A stretch of 64,000 bases of DNA from CAYZJV01 sp964473245 (GTDB lineage Bacteria > Spirochaetota > Spirochaetia > Sphaerochaetales > Sphaerochaetaceae). The position numbers and the translations under genes are program-made. Each line of letters begins with the position of its first letter. Positions within the stretch are counted from its first letter, which is position 1. The stretch is taken from assembly GCA_964473245.1 (NCBI GenBank), contig CAYYOL010000002.1, forward strand, positions 1 to 64,000, given 5' to 3'. Below the pieces are notes generated by a model. The model ran no database searches and had not been told where the DNA came from. It saw nothing but the letters and a program-made list of their open reading frames with translations. This document shows, piece after piece, positions 8,098 to 16,301 of this stretch.

Positions 8098-8841
8098 ATG
8101 AAATTGGAAGGATCTGTTGTCGTTGTCACCGGTGCATCCGATCGACTCGGAGGTGCCATCGCCCGTTCTCTTGCTGGGCAGGGAGCGTCTGTTCTCGTGC
8201 ATTGCCACACCGACACGGTCCATGCAGACGAGACAGTCGATTCCATACGGGCCACAGGTGGAACTGCAGCACGCGTGGCGAGCGATCTCACTACCATGGA
8301 GGGAGTCGAGGCGGTAGTCGGTGCCGTCATGGATCGATTCGGTCGTTGGAATGCGCTGATCAACAACGCATCCCGATTCGACACGGTCGGTATCGAGGAG
8401 ATCACAGTCGAGCAGTACATGGCTGATCAGAACCTGCATCTACGGGCCCCCCTCTTTCTCAGCAAGGCGCTGTATGAGCAGGTGCGTGCAACCGAAGACA
8501 GGAAGGAGGATGCCTGCGTGGTGAATATCACCGACACCGGTGTGAGAAGACCGGTTCCAAGCCGCCCCTCCTACTATCTTGCAAAAGCGGGGCTCGAGGA
8601 GCAGACCAGGGTCCTCGGTAGAGCACTCGCGCCGTATGTCAGGGTGAATGCCGTCGCACCCGGAGCCGTTATTCCTGCATCCGAGTCCGATCTCTCCTAT
8701 TTCGATCGACTGGCCTCGCGCGTGCCTCTGCAACAGTTGGCCTCTGTTGAGGATATTCTCTCGACACTCCTGTTCCTCCTTCGGACCGAATCGATCACCG
8801 GTCAGACGATAGTGGTTGACGGTGGAGAACACCTGCTGTAA
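8098..8841 (+). CDS. Pteridine-reductase-like short-chain dehydrogenase (PTR1/FolM type)
   Basis: The 247-residue product is an NAD(P)H-dependent Rossmann-fold SDR. The dinucleotide motif reads TGASDRLG (11-18), keeping the Arg typical of pteridine reductases. The NNAS motif is present. The catalytic set looks like PTR1: Asp146 in ITD, then Tyr159 and Lys163 (YxxxK), the Asp-Tyr spacing of 13 replacing the usual SDR serine. This suggests reduction of a dihydropterin or dihydrofolate, as in PTR1/FolM, in the cytoplasm. The longer upstream frame is antisense to ftsH; ATG 8098 fits the fold start and the promoter position. It could be another SDR; the pterin assignment is inference. Confidence 0.75.
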   Translation: MKLEGSVVVVTGASDRLGGAIARSLAGQGASVLVHCHTDTVHADETVDSIRATGGTAARVASDLTTMEGVEAVVGAVMDRFGRWNALINNASRFDTVGIEEITVEQYMADQNLHLRAPLFLSKALYEQVRATEDRKEDACVVNITDTGVRRPVPSRPSYYLAKAGLEEQTRVLGRALAPYVRVNAVAPGAVIPASESDLSYFDRLASRVPLQQLASVEDILSTLLFLLRTESITGQTIVVDGGEHLL

Positions 8842-8855
8842 ATTCAAGCAAGAAG

Positions 8856-8872
8856 TGTGAAATATTTTCACA
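8856..8872. promoter_or_regulatory. 17-bp perfect palindrome, candidate enhancer site for the sigma-54 operon
   Basis: TGTGAAA-TAT-TTTCACA is a perfect inverted repeat centred about 208 bp before the predicted sigma-54 start, a typical position for an NtrC-family activator site. The 250-bp region also holds two copies of TGCACACC and three of TGCGAA, which could be further sites. Confidence 0.45.
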
Positions 8873-9045
8873 TGTAATTCGTGTCTGCAGGGGTTGCACA
8901 CCGCTGTATGATCTGCGAACGTGCGAAACGCGGTTCGTAACGTCTCTGCGAAATTCCTGCACACCATACGGCAAGACGGTTTTTTCGATGATATGTAGAT
9001 ATACCTAGCAGAGATAATGGAGATTTTTTTGTATCGGCTAGTCTT

Positions 9046-9061
9046 TGGCACTATTATTGCA
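9046..9061 (+). promoter_or_regulatory. Sigma-54 (-24/-12) promoter
   Basis: TGGCAC (9046-9051), 5 nt, then TTGCA (9057-9061) matches the RpoN consensus, with the invariant GG (9047-9048) and GC (9059-9060) exactly 10 nt apart. The RNA start is predicted near 9072, about 30 nt before the first gene of an operon that itself encodes a sigma-54 activator. Confidence 0.75.
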
Positions 9062-9101
9062 TGTATGGCCATACTGAGAATGTATAGATAAAGGAATCCA
9101 T

Positions 9102-10547
9102 ATGTATAGAAGGCGATTATTCGGCTTGATTGGTATCTGCATGCTGCTAGCTTCACCGCTTATGGCGTCAGACCTGCACAGTATCATCCAGCAAGCGAAA
9201 GAGAACAGCAGCAGAATCCAGATGATAGAGCTGAACAAAGCAAAAAACGACATCACCGTCTCACTGAGCGATATCGAAGAGACCTCAGGCTGGGAAGTGT
9301 CGGGCGACCTTCGGTACGTCGATCCTGACTCCTCTCCCACACTTACAAGGAACTTCCTGGAGATCTCTCCTTCAGTGACGTTTACATTCCCCAACAGTAG
9401 CAGGACGAGCTTCACGATAGAGGCTTCACCGATTCGGACTGCCGTGGATGGTTCGGGTGATTGGTACGCCGCACCTGCAGTCAGTCTCGCACACACCTTC
9501 CGCTTTGCCGACAACGGGGACACCCTCAGTGACCTCCGGTACGCACGAGGGCGCCTACTCTACGACTACCAATACAGGAACAGTCTGTTCGAATTCGAAT
9601 CTTCCATCTACCAGAAGATTGCCGAGATGCTCTCGTATGAGATGAATCTACTTGAGATCGAACGTGATATTCTCATACAGAGGAGACAGTTGGAGAACGC
9701 TCTGGCACTGCGCAACGTCACCGAGGGGTCTACTGCCTACCGGAACATGCAGCTGACGCTCGCCAAGCTCGAGAATGCAAAGATAGCTGCCGAAAAACGG
9801 TTGGAGATGGCAAAGACCCAATACCACCAGTACACTGCCCTACAGTGGACTACTGTGGATTCCATACCCGAGGCGACCCTCTCGTTCACCTTCATGCCGA
9901 CCGGAGATTCTTCGGTCGTGATTGCAGCCATGGACCTGGAGATAGCACGAGAGGAACTGGCGTTGAGACAGCGGCGTACGGTCACTACCGCTACCGGAGG
10001 GAAGACGGTGCCATCATTAACCGTCCAGGGATCGGTTGGAATGGACCATAGCGTCTGGCCTACCATGCCTACCGACTACACCTTGAACGGAGGAGCCTCC
10101 TACCAGACAGGATCGCTCACGGCGAGAGCCTCTGCCTCGATGATCTGGAACGACAACGGTTCCCGGGGACCGGTGGTCTCCATCGGTGGATCTTGGAAGA
10201 ACAACCCGAACATCGCATCTGAAGTGTTAGAGATGCAGTCGCTTGAGCATGCGGTAGCGATTGCAGAGATCGAGTATCAGGATGCCATGCTGGCCTATCA
10301 GGTGGCTGCAGATACCTTGGAAATCGATATCCTGAATCACCAGCTGGAGGTGGCGGCCTTCGAGTCCGAAGCAGACTATCGACAGCAGGTGCTCAAGCAG
10401 ACACAAGAGAAATTCGAGCGGGGTCTGGCAACTGAGACCGAAGTGAACAGTGCACAACTCGATGTTGAGCTTTCGTCATACGAACAGAAGATACTTGCGT
10501 TGCAGGCCTTGATCCTTGAGAACCGGGCAAAGACACTGCAACTCTAG
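9102..10547 (+). CDS. TolC-like outer-membrane efflux channel
   Basis: The 481-residue product starts with a signal peptide (RLFGLIGICMLLASPLMAS). It contains two long coiled-coil regions (about 150-235 and 370-480) flanking beta-strand segments, the duplicated layout of TolC-family channels. Sequences such as LATETEVNSAQLDVELSSYEQ are typical of the helical barrel. It would form the outer-membrane exit duct of the exporter encoded by the next three genes. A ribosome site (AAAGGA) precedes ATG 9102. It is the first gene after the sigma-54 promoter. Confidence 0.85.
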   Translation: MYRRRLFGLIGICMLLASPLMASDLHSIIQQAKENSSRIQMIELNKAKNDITVSLSDIEETSGWEVSGDLRYVDPDSSPTLTRNFLEISPSVTFTFPNSSRTSFTIEASPIRTAVDGSGDWYAAPAVSLAHTFRFADNGDTLSDLRYARGRLLYDYQYRNSLFEFESSIYQKIAEMLSYEMNLLEIERDILIQRRQLENALALRNVTEGSTAYRNMQLTLAKLENAKIAAEKRLEMAKTQYHQYTALQWTTVDSIPEATLSFTFMPTGDSSVVIAAMDLEIAREELALRQRRTVTTATGGKTVPSLTVQGSVGMDHSVWPTMPTDYTLNGGASYQTGSLTARASASMIWNDNGSRGPVVSIGGSWKNNPNIASEVLEMQSLEHAVAIAEIEYQDAMLAYQVAADTLEIDILNHQLEVAAFESEADYRQQVLKQTQEKFERGLATETEVNSAQLDVELSSYEQKILALQALILENRAKTLQL

Positions 10548-10565
10548 AAGAGAGGAAAGTAGAAG

Positions 10566-11699
10566 ATGAGTGATCGAAATAGAGACCAGAACAATCATGC
10601 AGAGGATCGAGTACGAGCGAGTCTGAAAAAGAAGTTGAGAAAGAAGCGCATCAAGCGAATCGTGACTTGGATCGTTGTCCTCGCACTTGTATTGGTCGGT
10701 GTATACAGCTATCAGTTCTACAAGGCGAATGGACGATTGCCGTTTGCGAACGCAGAGCGGTTAGCCCAGGCAGCTGAAGCTGCTGCAGCGCTCCAGGAGA
10801 TTCCTGTACGCGAGATCGAATTTACCCAGACCATCGACATCAGCGGAAATGTAGAAGCCTTCCAGACACAGATGGTTATGTTCAGATCCACCGGAGCGGT
10901 GACTGGAGTCTTCGTCGAAGAGGGCGATGCAGTCGAGAAAGGAGAGTTGCTTGCAACGATCGATGACACTTCGCAAGCCTATACGCTGGCCAATATCGAA
11001 TCGCAGATCGAAGAGGCGAGATTGCAAGGTTCTCAGCGACAGTTGGAGCTACTTGAGCGGCAGCGTGCCATGGCCTTGAACAACCTGGACTACACCCGCT
11101 CCTATGCGAACTTCGATGGTGTGGTGGCATCGGTGAACGTCGACGAAGGGGACTACTTCGAAGCAGGGTCTGCTGCCATGGTGGTAATAGATCGCAGCAA
11201 ATTGAAAGCGACAGTTGAAATCGATGAGATCGATATCCAGAGTGTTCACATTGGCATGAAGGCTGATTTGACCTTCGATGCGATTCCCGGAAGAACCATA
11301 GAGGCGGAGGTGACCTATATTCCCATGATAGGGAGAACCACCAACCAGGGAATAGGGGTCATGGATGTCGAGGTGGTCATCGACGATCCACCAAGTGCGA
11401 TCGCTCCAGGGTTCACCTTTGCCGGAGTCATCACTGCCGACGAGGTGAAGACCATGCTGGTGGTGCCCACCGCAGCGGTCATAGCGAATAGACGCGGCTC
11501 GGATACCGTCCAGAAGAAGGGGCCAGATGGAAATCCGGTTTCGGTCGAAGTGACCACCAGTTATCTCGGCGAGGGGATGAGCCAGATTCTCTCAGGGAAT
11601 CTGAAAGCTGGAGATATCCTCCTCATGAGGCAGTCGGAGAGTGGAACGCTCTCGTTCGGCATGCCGGGAGCTCGAATCGGAATCGGTGGTGGAAGGTGA
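10566..11699 (+). CDS. Periplasmic adaptor (MacA/HlyD-type membrane fusion protein)
   Basis: The 377-residue product has a basic N-terminus, one membrane anchor (about 37-55), a barrel-sandwich (lipoyl-like) domain split around a short coiled hairpin (GAVTGVFVEEGDAVEKGELLATID ... FDGVVASVNVDEGDYFEAG), and a beta-barrel domain. This is the MacA/RND adaptor plan; the adaptor bridges the inner-membrane transporter and the TolC channel. The coiled hairpin is short, about 45 residues. It lies 18 nt after the channel gene and 13 nt before the ATPase gene. Confidence 0.85.
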   Translation: MSDRNRDQNNHAEDRVRASLKKKLRKKRIKRIVTWIVVLALVLVGVYSYQFYKANGRLPFANAERLAQAAEAAAALQEIPVREIEFTQTIDISGNVEAFQTQMVMFRSTGAVTGVFVEEGDAVEKGELLATIDDTSQAYTLANIESQIEEARLQGSQRQLELLERQRAMALNNLDYTRSYANFDGVVASVNVDEGDYFEAGSAAMVVIDRSKLKATVEIDEIDIQSVHIGMKADLTFDAIPGRTIEAEVTYIPMIGRTTNQGIGVMDVEVVIDDPPSAIAPGFTFAGVITADEVKTMLVVPTAAVIANRRGSDTVQKKGPDGNPVSVEVTTSYLGEGMSQILSGNLKAGDILLMRQSESGTLSFGMPGARIGIGGGR

Positions 11700-11712
11700 T
11701 GAGGTCTAGCAT

Positions 11713-12375
11713 ATGATCAACCTGCAAGATGTACGACGCTACTTTCTCATGGGTGAATTTATCGTAAAAGCCCTCGATGGTGTTACGCTCTCTATAGACG
11801 ATGGGGATTTCACTGCGATCACCGGACCGTCGGGAAGTGGAAAGTCGACCCTCATGAATCTGATCGGGTGTCTCGACACACCGACCGAGGGAATCATCCG
11901 TATCGATGGTGAAGAGACGCTCGGCATGAGTGAATCGGAACTGGCCTACATTCGGAATCAGAAGGTCGGTTTCGTGTTCCAGCAGTTCAACCTGCTGGGG
12001 AAGATCAACGCACTGGAGAATGTAATGACACCGCTACTCTATGCTGGCGTCTCGGTTCGAGAACGGCGAGAGCGGGCTCGATCGGCATTGGAGCGAGTTG
12101 GCCTCGGAGACCGGATGAAACACCGGCCGAATGAGCTCAGCGGCGGGCAGAAACAGCGCGTGGCAGTTGCTCGAGCCTTGGTGAACAATCCCTCGATTCT
12201 CCTTGCCGATGAACCGACAGGTGCACTTGATACTCAGACAGGACATCAAATCCTGGAGCTCTTCGAGGAGCTGAATGCCGAAGGCCGGACTGTCGTCCTG
12301 GTGACGCATGACCATGAGATTGCGATGCATGCTCGGAGACAGATTCGTGTGCGCGATGGCAAAGTGGAGGAGTAG
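11713..12375 (+). CDS. ABC transporter ATPase, MacB/LolD type
   Basis: This 220-residue ATPase has all nucleotide-binding motifs: Walker A GPSGSGKST (about 38-46), Q-loop FVFQQFNLL, signature LSGGQKQRVAVARAL, Walker B ILLADEPTGALD and H-loop VTHD. The ADEPTGALD variant is typical of the MacB/LolD/FtsE group. It is encoded separately from the permease, which begins on the next base after its stop. It powers mechanotransmission-type export from the periplasm rather than transport across the inner membrane. Confidence 0.9.
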   Translation: MINLQDVRRYFLMGEFIVKALDGVTLSIDDGDFTAITGPSGSGKSTLMNLIGCLDTPTEGIIRIDGEETLGMSESELAYIRNQKVGFVFQQFNLLGKINALENVMTPLLYAGVSVRERRERARSALERVGLGDRMKHRPNELSGGQKQRVAVARALVNNPSILLADEPTGALDTQTGHQILELFEELNAEGRTVVLVTHDHEIAMHARRQIRVRDGKVEE

Positions 12376-13557
12376 ATGATCTGGGAGAATATAAAACTGG
12401 CCCTGAAGGATATGATGGCAAGTAAGATGCGGACGCTCCTCTCGCTTCTTGGTATCGTGATCGGAGTAGCTTCGGTGATCGCAATTCTCACCCTCGGTCA
12501 GAGTGCCACGAAGAGTATCACCCAGACCATCGTGGAAAGTGGCCTCGAGATGGTCACAATCTTCCCGATCAGATCGGAGAAGGCAGCAAACGAGTTCACC
12601 GAGGATTTCGGCGAACGGCTCATGTCCAATGTTGCAGATATCAAGACCGTCCTTCCGGTGAACTCCTCCTCAGCTCTACTCAGAATCGGTCAGAACTCGA
12701 CGAACGCAACGGTCTCGGGAGTCCTCTCGTCATATGCATCGGTGCTCGATTACGAGGCAGAGGAGGGTGAGTTCTTCTCGCTTGCTGACAATATGGCCAG
12801 TCGTCAGGTGGTCGTGCTGGGAGCGACGGTGGCAGAGGAGCTCTTTCCAGAGGGGAATGCGATCGGTCAGTTCATAAGCATATTCAGGAATCAGGCGAAG
12901 AGTTACCAGGTGGTGGGGGTCATGCAGGAGAAGGATGCCTCATTCAATCTTCAGTTCAACTCGAGCGTGTATATCCCCTATAACACCTATACCCAGCGGT
13001 ATATTCGACCTACGATCGTCGGATCGTACGTGGTTCGTGTAGCCGACGGTGCCGATGCACTCGCCGTTAGCGATGCGATCACCGATTTTCTCGATCGGAC
13101 CGTAGGCTCCGATGCGTATCGACTCTTCTCCCCAGCCAGTCTTGCCGACATGGCGCAACAGATCACCGGGACATTCAGTTCATTCCTTGCAGCGATTGCA
13201 GCGATCTCGCTCCTCGTGGGCGGTATCGGCATTATGAACATCATGCTCGTCTCGGTTGCAGAGCGGACACGGGAGATCGGTATACGGAAGGCGATGGGCG
13301 CCTCTCCATGGACAATCATGGGCCAGTTCATCACCGAAGCGATCGTGCTCACGATAACCGGAGGGATCATCGGAATCGGTCTGGGAACGCTGCTCAGCTA
13401 TCTGGTTGCCGATGTCGTGGGGTGGACACTCTATATTTCGTATGGTTCGTTCCTCTTCGCTGCAGGATTCTCCACACTGGTAGGAGTCTTCTTTGGATGG
13501 TATCCTGCTATGAAGGCATCGAAACTCGATCCGATAGAGGCATTGAACTATGAATAA
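12376..13557 (+). CDS. MacB-like ABC permease
   Basis: The 393-residue product has the MacB topology: one N-terminal membrane helix (MRTLLSLLGIVIGVASVIAIL), a large periplasmic domain (about 45-270), then three helices including the conserved SLLVGGIGIMNIMLVSVAERTREIGIRKAMGAS segment and a C-terminal PIEALNYE tail. With the adaptor and channel genes it would form a tripartite MacAB-TolC-like pump. The substrate may be an antibiotic, peptide, lipid or siderophore and cannot be read. Its last 8 nt overlap the kinase gene. Confidence 0.9.
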   Translation: MIWENIKLALKDMMASKMRTLLSLLGIVIGVASVIAILTLGQSATKSITQTIVESGLEMVTIFPIRSEKAANEFTEDFGERLMSNVADIKTVLPVNSSSALLRIGQNSTNATVSGVLSSYASVLDYEAEEGEFFSLADNMASRQVVVLGATVAEELFPEGNAIGQFISIFRNQAKSYQVVGVMQEKDASFNLQFNSSVYIPYNTYTQRYIRPTIVGSYVVRVADGADALAVSDAITDFLDRTVGSDAYRLFSPASLADMAQQITGTFSSFLAAIAAISLLVGGIGIMNIMLVSVAERTREIGIRKAMGASPWTIMGQFITEAIVLTITGGIIGIGLGTLLSYLVADVVGWTLYISYGSFLFAAGFSTLVGVFFGWYPAMKASKLDPIEALNYE

Positions 13558-14854
13558 GTCAAGAAGGTGGTCAATCGTAGAGGGGAAGGAGCAGCTGTTC
13601 GTGATAGGCGGACTTGTGTTCCTCTTCGCTCTGCTCCTCACCCTGGTACTGTTTCTCTCGCAGTTGATCATAGACAAGGAGAACACACTCATGCAGTTCG
13701 AGGCTGAACGGGGATTCGCCTCATCGGCCATGCTGCTGCTGCAAGAGGAGCATTCGAGAGCCCTGGCTGCTATGCGCGAGGGGAATGTGCGGGGAATCGG
13801 CGTCTATTCCAACGAGGGGCGACTCATGCTCGGCCTGGGATCGGTACCAAACACCCTCCCGCTTGAACGGTTCACCGAGATTCTCCGTATCCGGGGACCC
13901 AATCAGTGGAATCAGGGGGTGGCCTCGTACAATCCGGATACCGGTATGATCGAGTATGTGCGGTTCAGTCGACTGACGATCCATGTGGAGACCGGAGACT
14001 TCATGCTCGAAGAGGATGGATACCTTCCCTCTCCGCTGAACTTCCCCGATGTACTCTACATCCTCTTCGATGGACAGCAGTACCATCAGAAGGTCATGCT
14101 GGTGCGGTTCTTCAGCATCGCAGCGGTGATCGGTCTCCTGGCGTTCCATCTGCTTGTGTACAGCATCTATCGAAGCAACCGAAAGTACCGCGAAACACTA
14201 GCTAAGCAGGAGAATCTGGTGAATCTCGGTGAGGCAGCCAGAACGCTTGCTCATGAGATCAAGAATCCACTCAGTGCCATAACGTTACAGATGGCACTGT
14301 TGAAGAAGACGCTCCCCTCCAGCGCCAAGGAGGATCTGTCGGTAGTCGATTCGGAGGTTCAACGGCTCATACAACTGACGAACAAGGTCTCCGATTTCCT
14401 GAGAAATCCCGTGGGGACTCCTGAACGACTCGATGTCGTGGGCCTCATCGATGGATTGAGGCTTACGTTTCAGGACCGGATCACCATCGTTCCCGGTTCC
14501 TTGACACGGGCCTATGTCTATTTCGACCCGGATAGAGCTCGTTCGGTTTTCGAAAATCTCATTAAGAATGCACTTGAGAGCTGTCCCGACTGCGATCCAC
14601 AGGTAGAAGTGGAGATCTCTCGTGACAAGAAACGGCTGATACACATTGCCATACGCGATCGGGGCGAGGGAATTCTGGAGGAGAATCTCGAGAAGATCTT
14701 CGATCCGTTCTTCACCACGAAGATACATGGATCGGGGATCGGACTCGCCATTTGCAGACAGTTCGTCCGCGCTCGGGGAGGAAATCTGAAACTCTATCCT
14801 CGAGAGGGGGGAGGAACTGTCGCAGAGGTGATTCTCCCTGCAGAACACAAATAA
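13550..14854 (+). CDS. Membrane sensor histidine kinase (NtrB/AtoS-like)
   Basis: The 434-residue kinase has two membrane helices (about 15-45 and 180-205) around a roughly 135-residue periplasmic sensor domain without recognisable fold. The phospho-acceptor is in LAHEIKNPLSAI, and the catalytic domain has N-box ENLIKNALES, G1 DRGEGI, F-box FDPFFTTK and G2 GSGIGLAIC. HEIKNPL with FFTTK-GSGIGL is typical of kinases paired with NtrC-family regulators, matching the next gene. The periplasmic sensor probably monitors the compound or stress handled by the exporter. The ATG overlaps the permease stop by 8 nt. Confidence 0.88.
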   Translation: MNKSRRWSIVEGKEQLFVIGGLVFLFALLLTLVLFLSQLIIDKENTLMQFEAERGFASSAMLLLQEEHSRALAAMREGNVRGIGVYSNEGRLMLGLGSVPNTLPLERFTEILRIRGPNQWNQGVASYNPDTGMIEYVRFSRLTIHVETGDFMLEEDGYLPSPLNFPDVLYILFDGQQYHQKVMLVRFFSIAAVIGLLAFHLLVYSIYRSNRKYRETLAKQENLVNLGEAARTLAHEIKNPLSAITLQMALLKKTLPSSAKEDLSVVDSEVQRLIQLTNKVSDFLRNPVGTPERLDVVGLIDGLRLTFQDRITIVPGSLTRAYVYFDPDRARSVFENLIKNALESCPDCDPQVEVEISRDKKRLIHIAIRDRGEGILEENLEKIFDPFFTTKIHGSGIGLAICRQFVRARGGNLKLYPREGGGTVAEVILPAEHK

Positions 14855-14857
14855 GAG

Positions 14858-16234
14858 GTGACTATGCGAATTCTTATCGTTGACGATGAACATAATATTC
14901 GAGAACTCATGCGCAGATATCTCAGTCTCGAGAAACTCGAGAGCGATGGTGCCGAGAATGGACTGTCGGCCCAGCGGCTGCTGCGTGAAAACCACTACGA
15001 TGCCTGTCTCATCGATCTGAGAATGCCGGGGATGGATGGAATCAGCCTCATACGCTGGATACGACAGGAGGGGTTCCGCATGCCGGTTATCATGATCAGC
15101 GCCCATGGGGAGATTCGTGATGCGGTCACCGCACTCAAGGAGGGGGCTCAGGACTATATCGTGAAGCCCTTCGATCCCGAGGAGCTTACCATCCGACTGC
15201 GGAAACTCATGGAGGCGCAACAGCTGAAAAGCTATGTGGAAAGTGAGGCGCGGTCGACCGAAGGACTCGATGAAGGGCTTGTGGGAACCTCTCCACCCAT
15301 GAAGCGGATCAAGGAGGTCATCTCTCGAATCGCAGATAGTCCGGCAACGGTTCTGGTGACCGGTGAGAGCGGTACGGGTAAAGAGGTTGTCGCGCGACAG
15401 ATTCACGCTGTCTCCTCGCTGGCAGAGGGACCTTTCGTGGCGATCAATATCGGGGGTGTACCAGAGAACTTGCTCGAGAGCGAACTGTTCGGATACGAGA
15501 AAGGGGCTTTCACCGGTGCTGTAGGGAGAAAAATCGGAATGTTCGAACTCGCCAGTGGGGGAACGCTCTTTCTCGACGAGATCGGCGACATGCCTCCCAC
15601 ACTCCAGGTGAAGATGCTCCGTGTTCTGCAGGAGCGGAAAATCACTCGACTAGGTGGAACCTCGCCCATGCCGATTAATGCCCGCATCATAGCCGCTACG
15701 AACAAGAATCTCGAGGAGATGGTCAGAGAAGGCTCTTTCAGGGAGGATCTCTTCTACCGACTGAATGTCGTACGGATCGAGTTGCCACCACTGAGAGACC
15801 GCAAAGAGGATATCCCCCTCTTGGCAGGGGTCATTCTCAACAGATTGAATCGGCAGATGGGGCACCGAATCGATGGGCTCGCTCCCGAGGCGATCGAAGC
15901 GTTGAAGGCTCACCCGTTCTACGGGAATGTGCGCGAGTTGGAGAATATCCTCGAACGTGCAGTGATCTTCGCAAATGGTCCCATGATACGAACCGATGTC
16001 CTCGAACTTCGCGAGAGCGTCTCCCGCCCTGGGAACGACAAGACTCAGCACACACACTCGTACCTCGTCTTGGATGAGGAGAAAGAGGCGAAAAGCCTGA
16101 AGGAACTTGAGGTAGAGGCGATCATTCGAGCTCTTCACCGCTGGGAGGGCAACCGAACACGTGCCGCCGAAGAGCTGGGTATCTCACGAAGAACACTCAT
16201 AAACAAGATTGCCGAATATCAACTCGACCTGTAA
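14858..16234 (+). CDS. Sigma-54-dependent response regulator (NtrC family)
   Basis: This 458-residue activator has three domains. The receiver (1-120) has the phospho-accepting Asp in CLIDLRMPGMDG. The AAA+ domain has Walker A GESGTGKE, the sigma-54 contact loop GAFTGA and Walker B GGTLFLDEIGDM. The C-terminus is a Fis-type helix-turn-helix (RTRAAEELGISRRTLINKI). GAFTGA is intact, so it should remodel RNA polymerase-sigma-54. It is the last gene of the operon behind the sigma-54 promoter at 9046, which implies positive autoregulation. It starts 4 nt after the kinase stop. Confidence 0.92.
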   Translation: MTMRILIVDDEHNIRELMRRYLSLEKLESDGAENGLSAQRLLRENHYDACLIDLRMPGMDGISLIRWIRQEGFRMPVIMISAHGEIRDAVTALKEGAQDYIVKPFDPEELTIRLRKLMEAQQLKSYVESEARSTEGLDEGLVGTSPPMKRIKEVISRIADSPATVLVTGESGTGKEVVARQIHAVSSLAEGPFVAINIGGVPENLLESELFGYEKGAFTGAVGRKIGMFELASGGTLFLDEIGDMPPTLQVKMLRVLQERKITRLGGTSPMPINARIIAATNKNLEEMVREGSFREDLFYRLNVVRIELPPLRDRKEDIPLLAGVILNRLNRQMGHRIDGLAPEAIEALKAHPFYGNVRELENILERAVIFANGPMIRTDVLELRESVSRPGNDKTQHTHSYLVLDEEKEAKSLKELEVEAIIRALHRWEGNRTRAAEELGISRRTLINKIAEYQLDL

Positions 16235-16239
16235 GGTCA

Positions 16240-16268
16240 TTGACCTGTGCATTGCCAATCTCTAGACT
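16240..16268 (+). promoter_or_regulatory. Putative sigma-70 promoter for pepF, overlapped by a palindrome
   Basis: TTGACC (16240-16245) and TAGACT (16263-16268) are 17 bp apart. The -35 overlaps a perfect palindrome AGGTCA-T-TGACCT (16234-16246), which could be an operator. The palindrome could also be a coincidence of the stop-codon region. Confidence 0.45.
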
Positions 16269-16301
16269 GAAAGGAAACACGATGCACAAGGAGATCACCC
16301 G

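Noticed and set aside
7996..8439. 148-codon N-terminal extension of FtsH
   Set aside because: It is antisense to the SDR coding region; the ATG at 7995 has a ribosome site and gives normal FtsH length.
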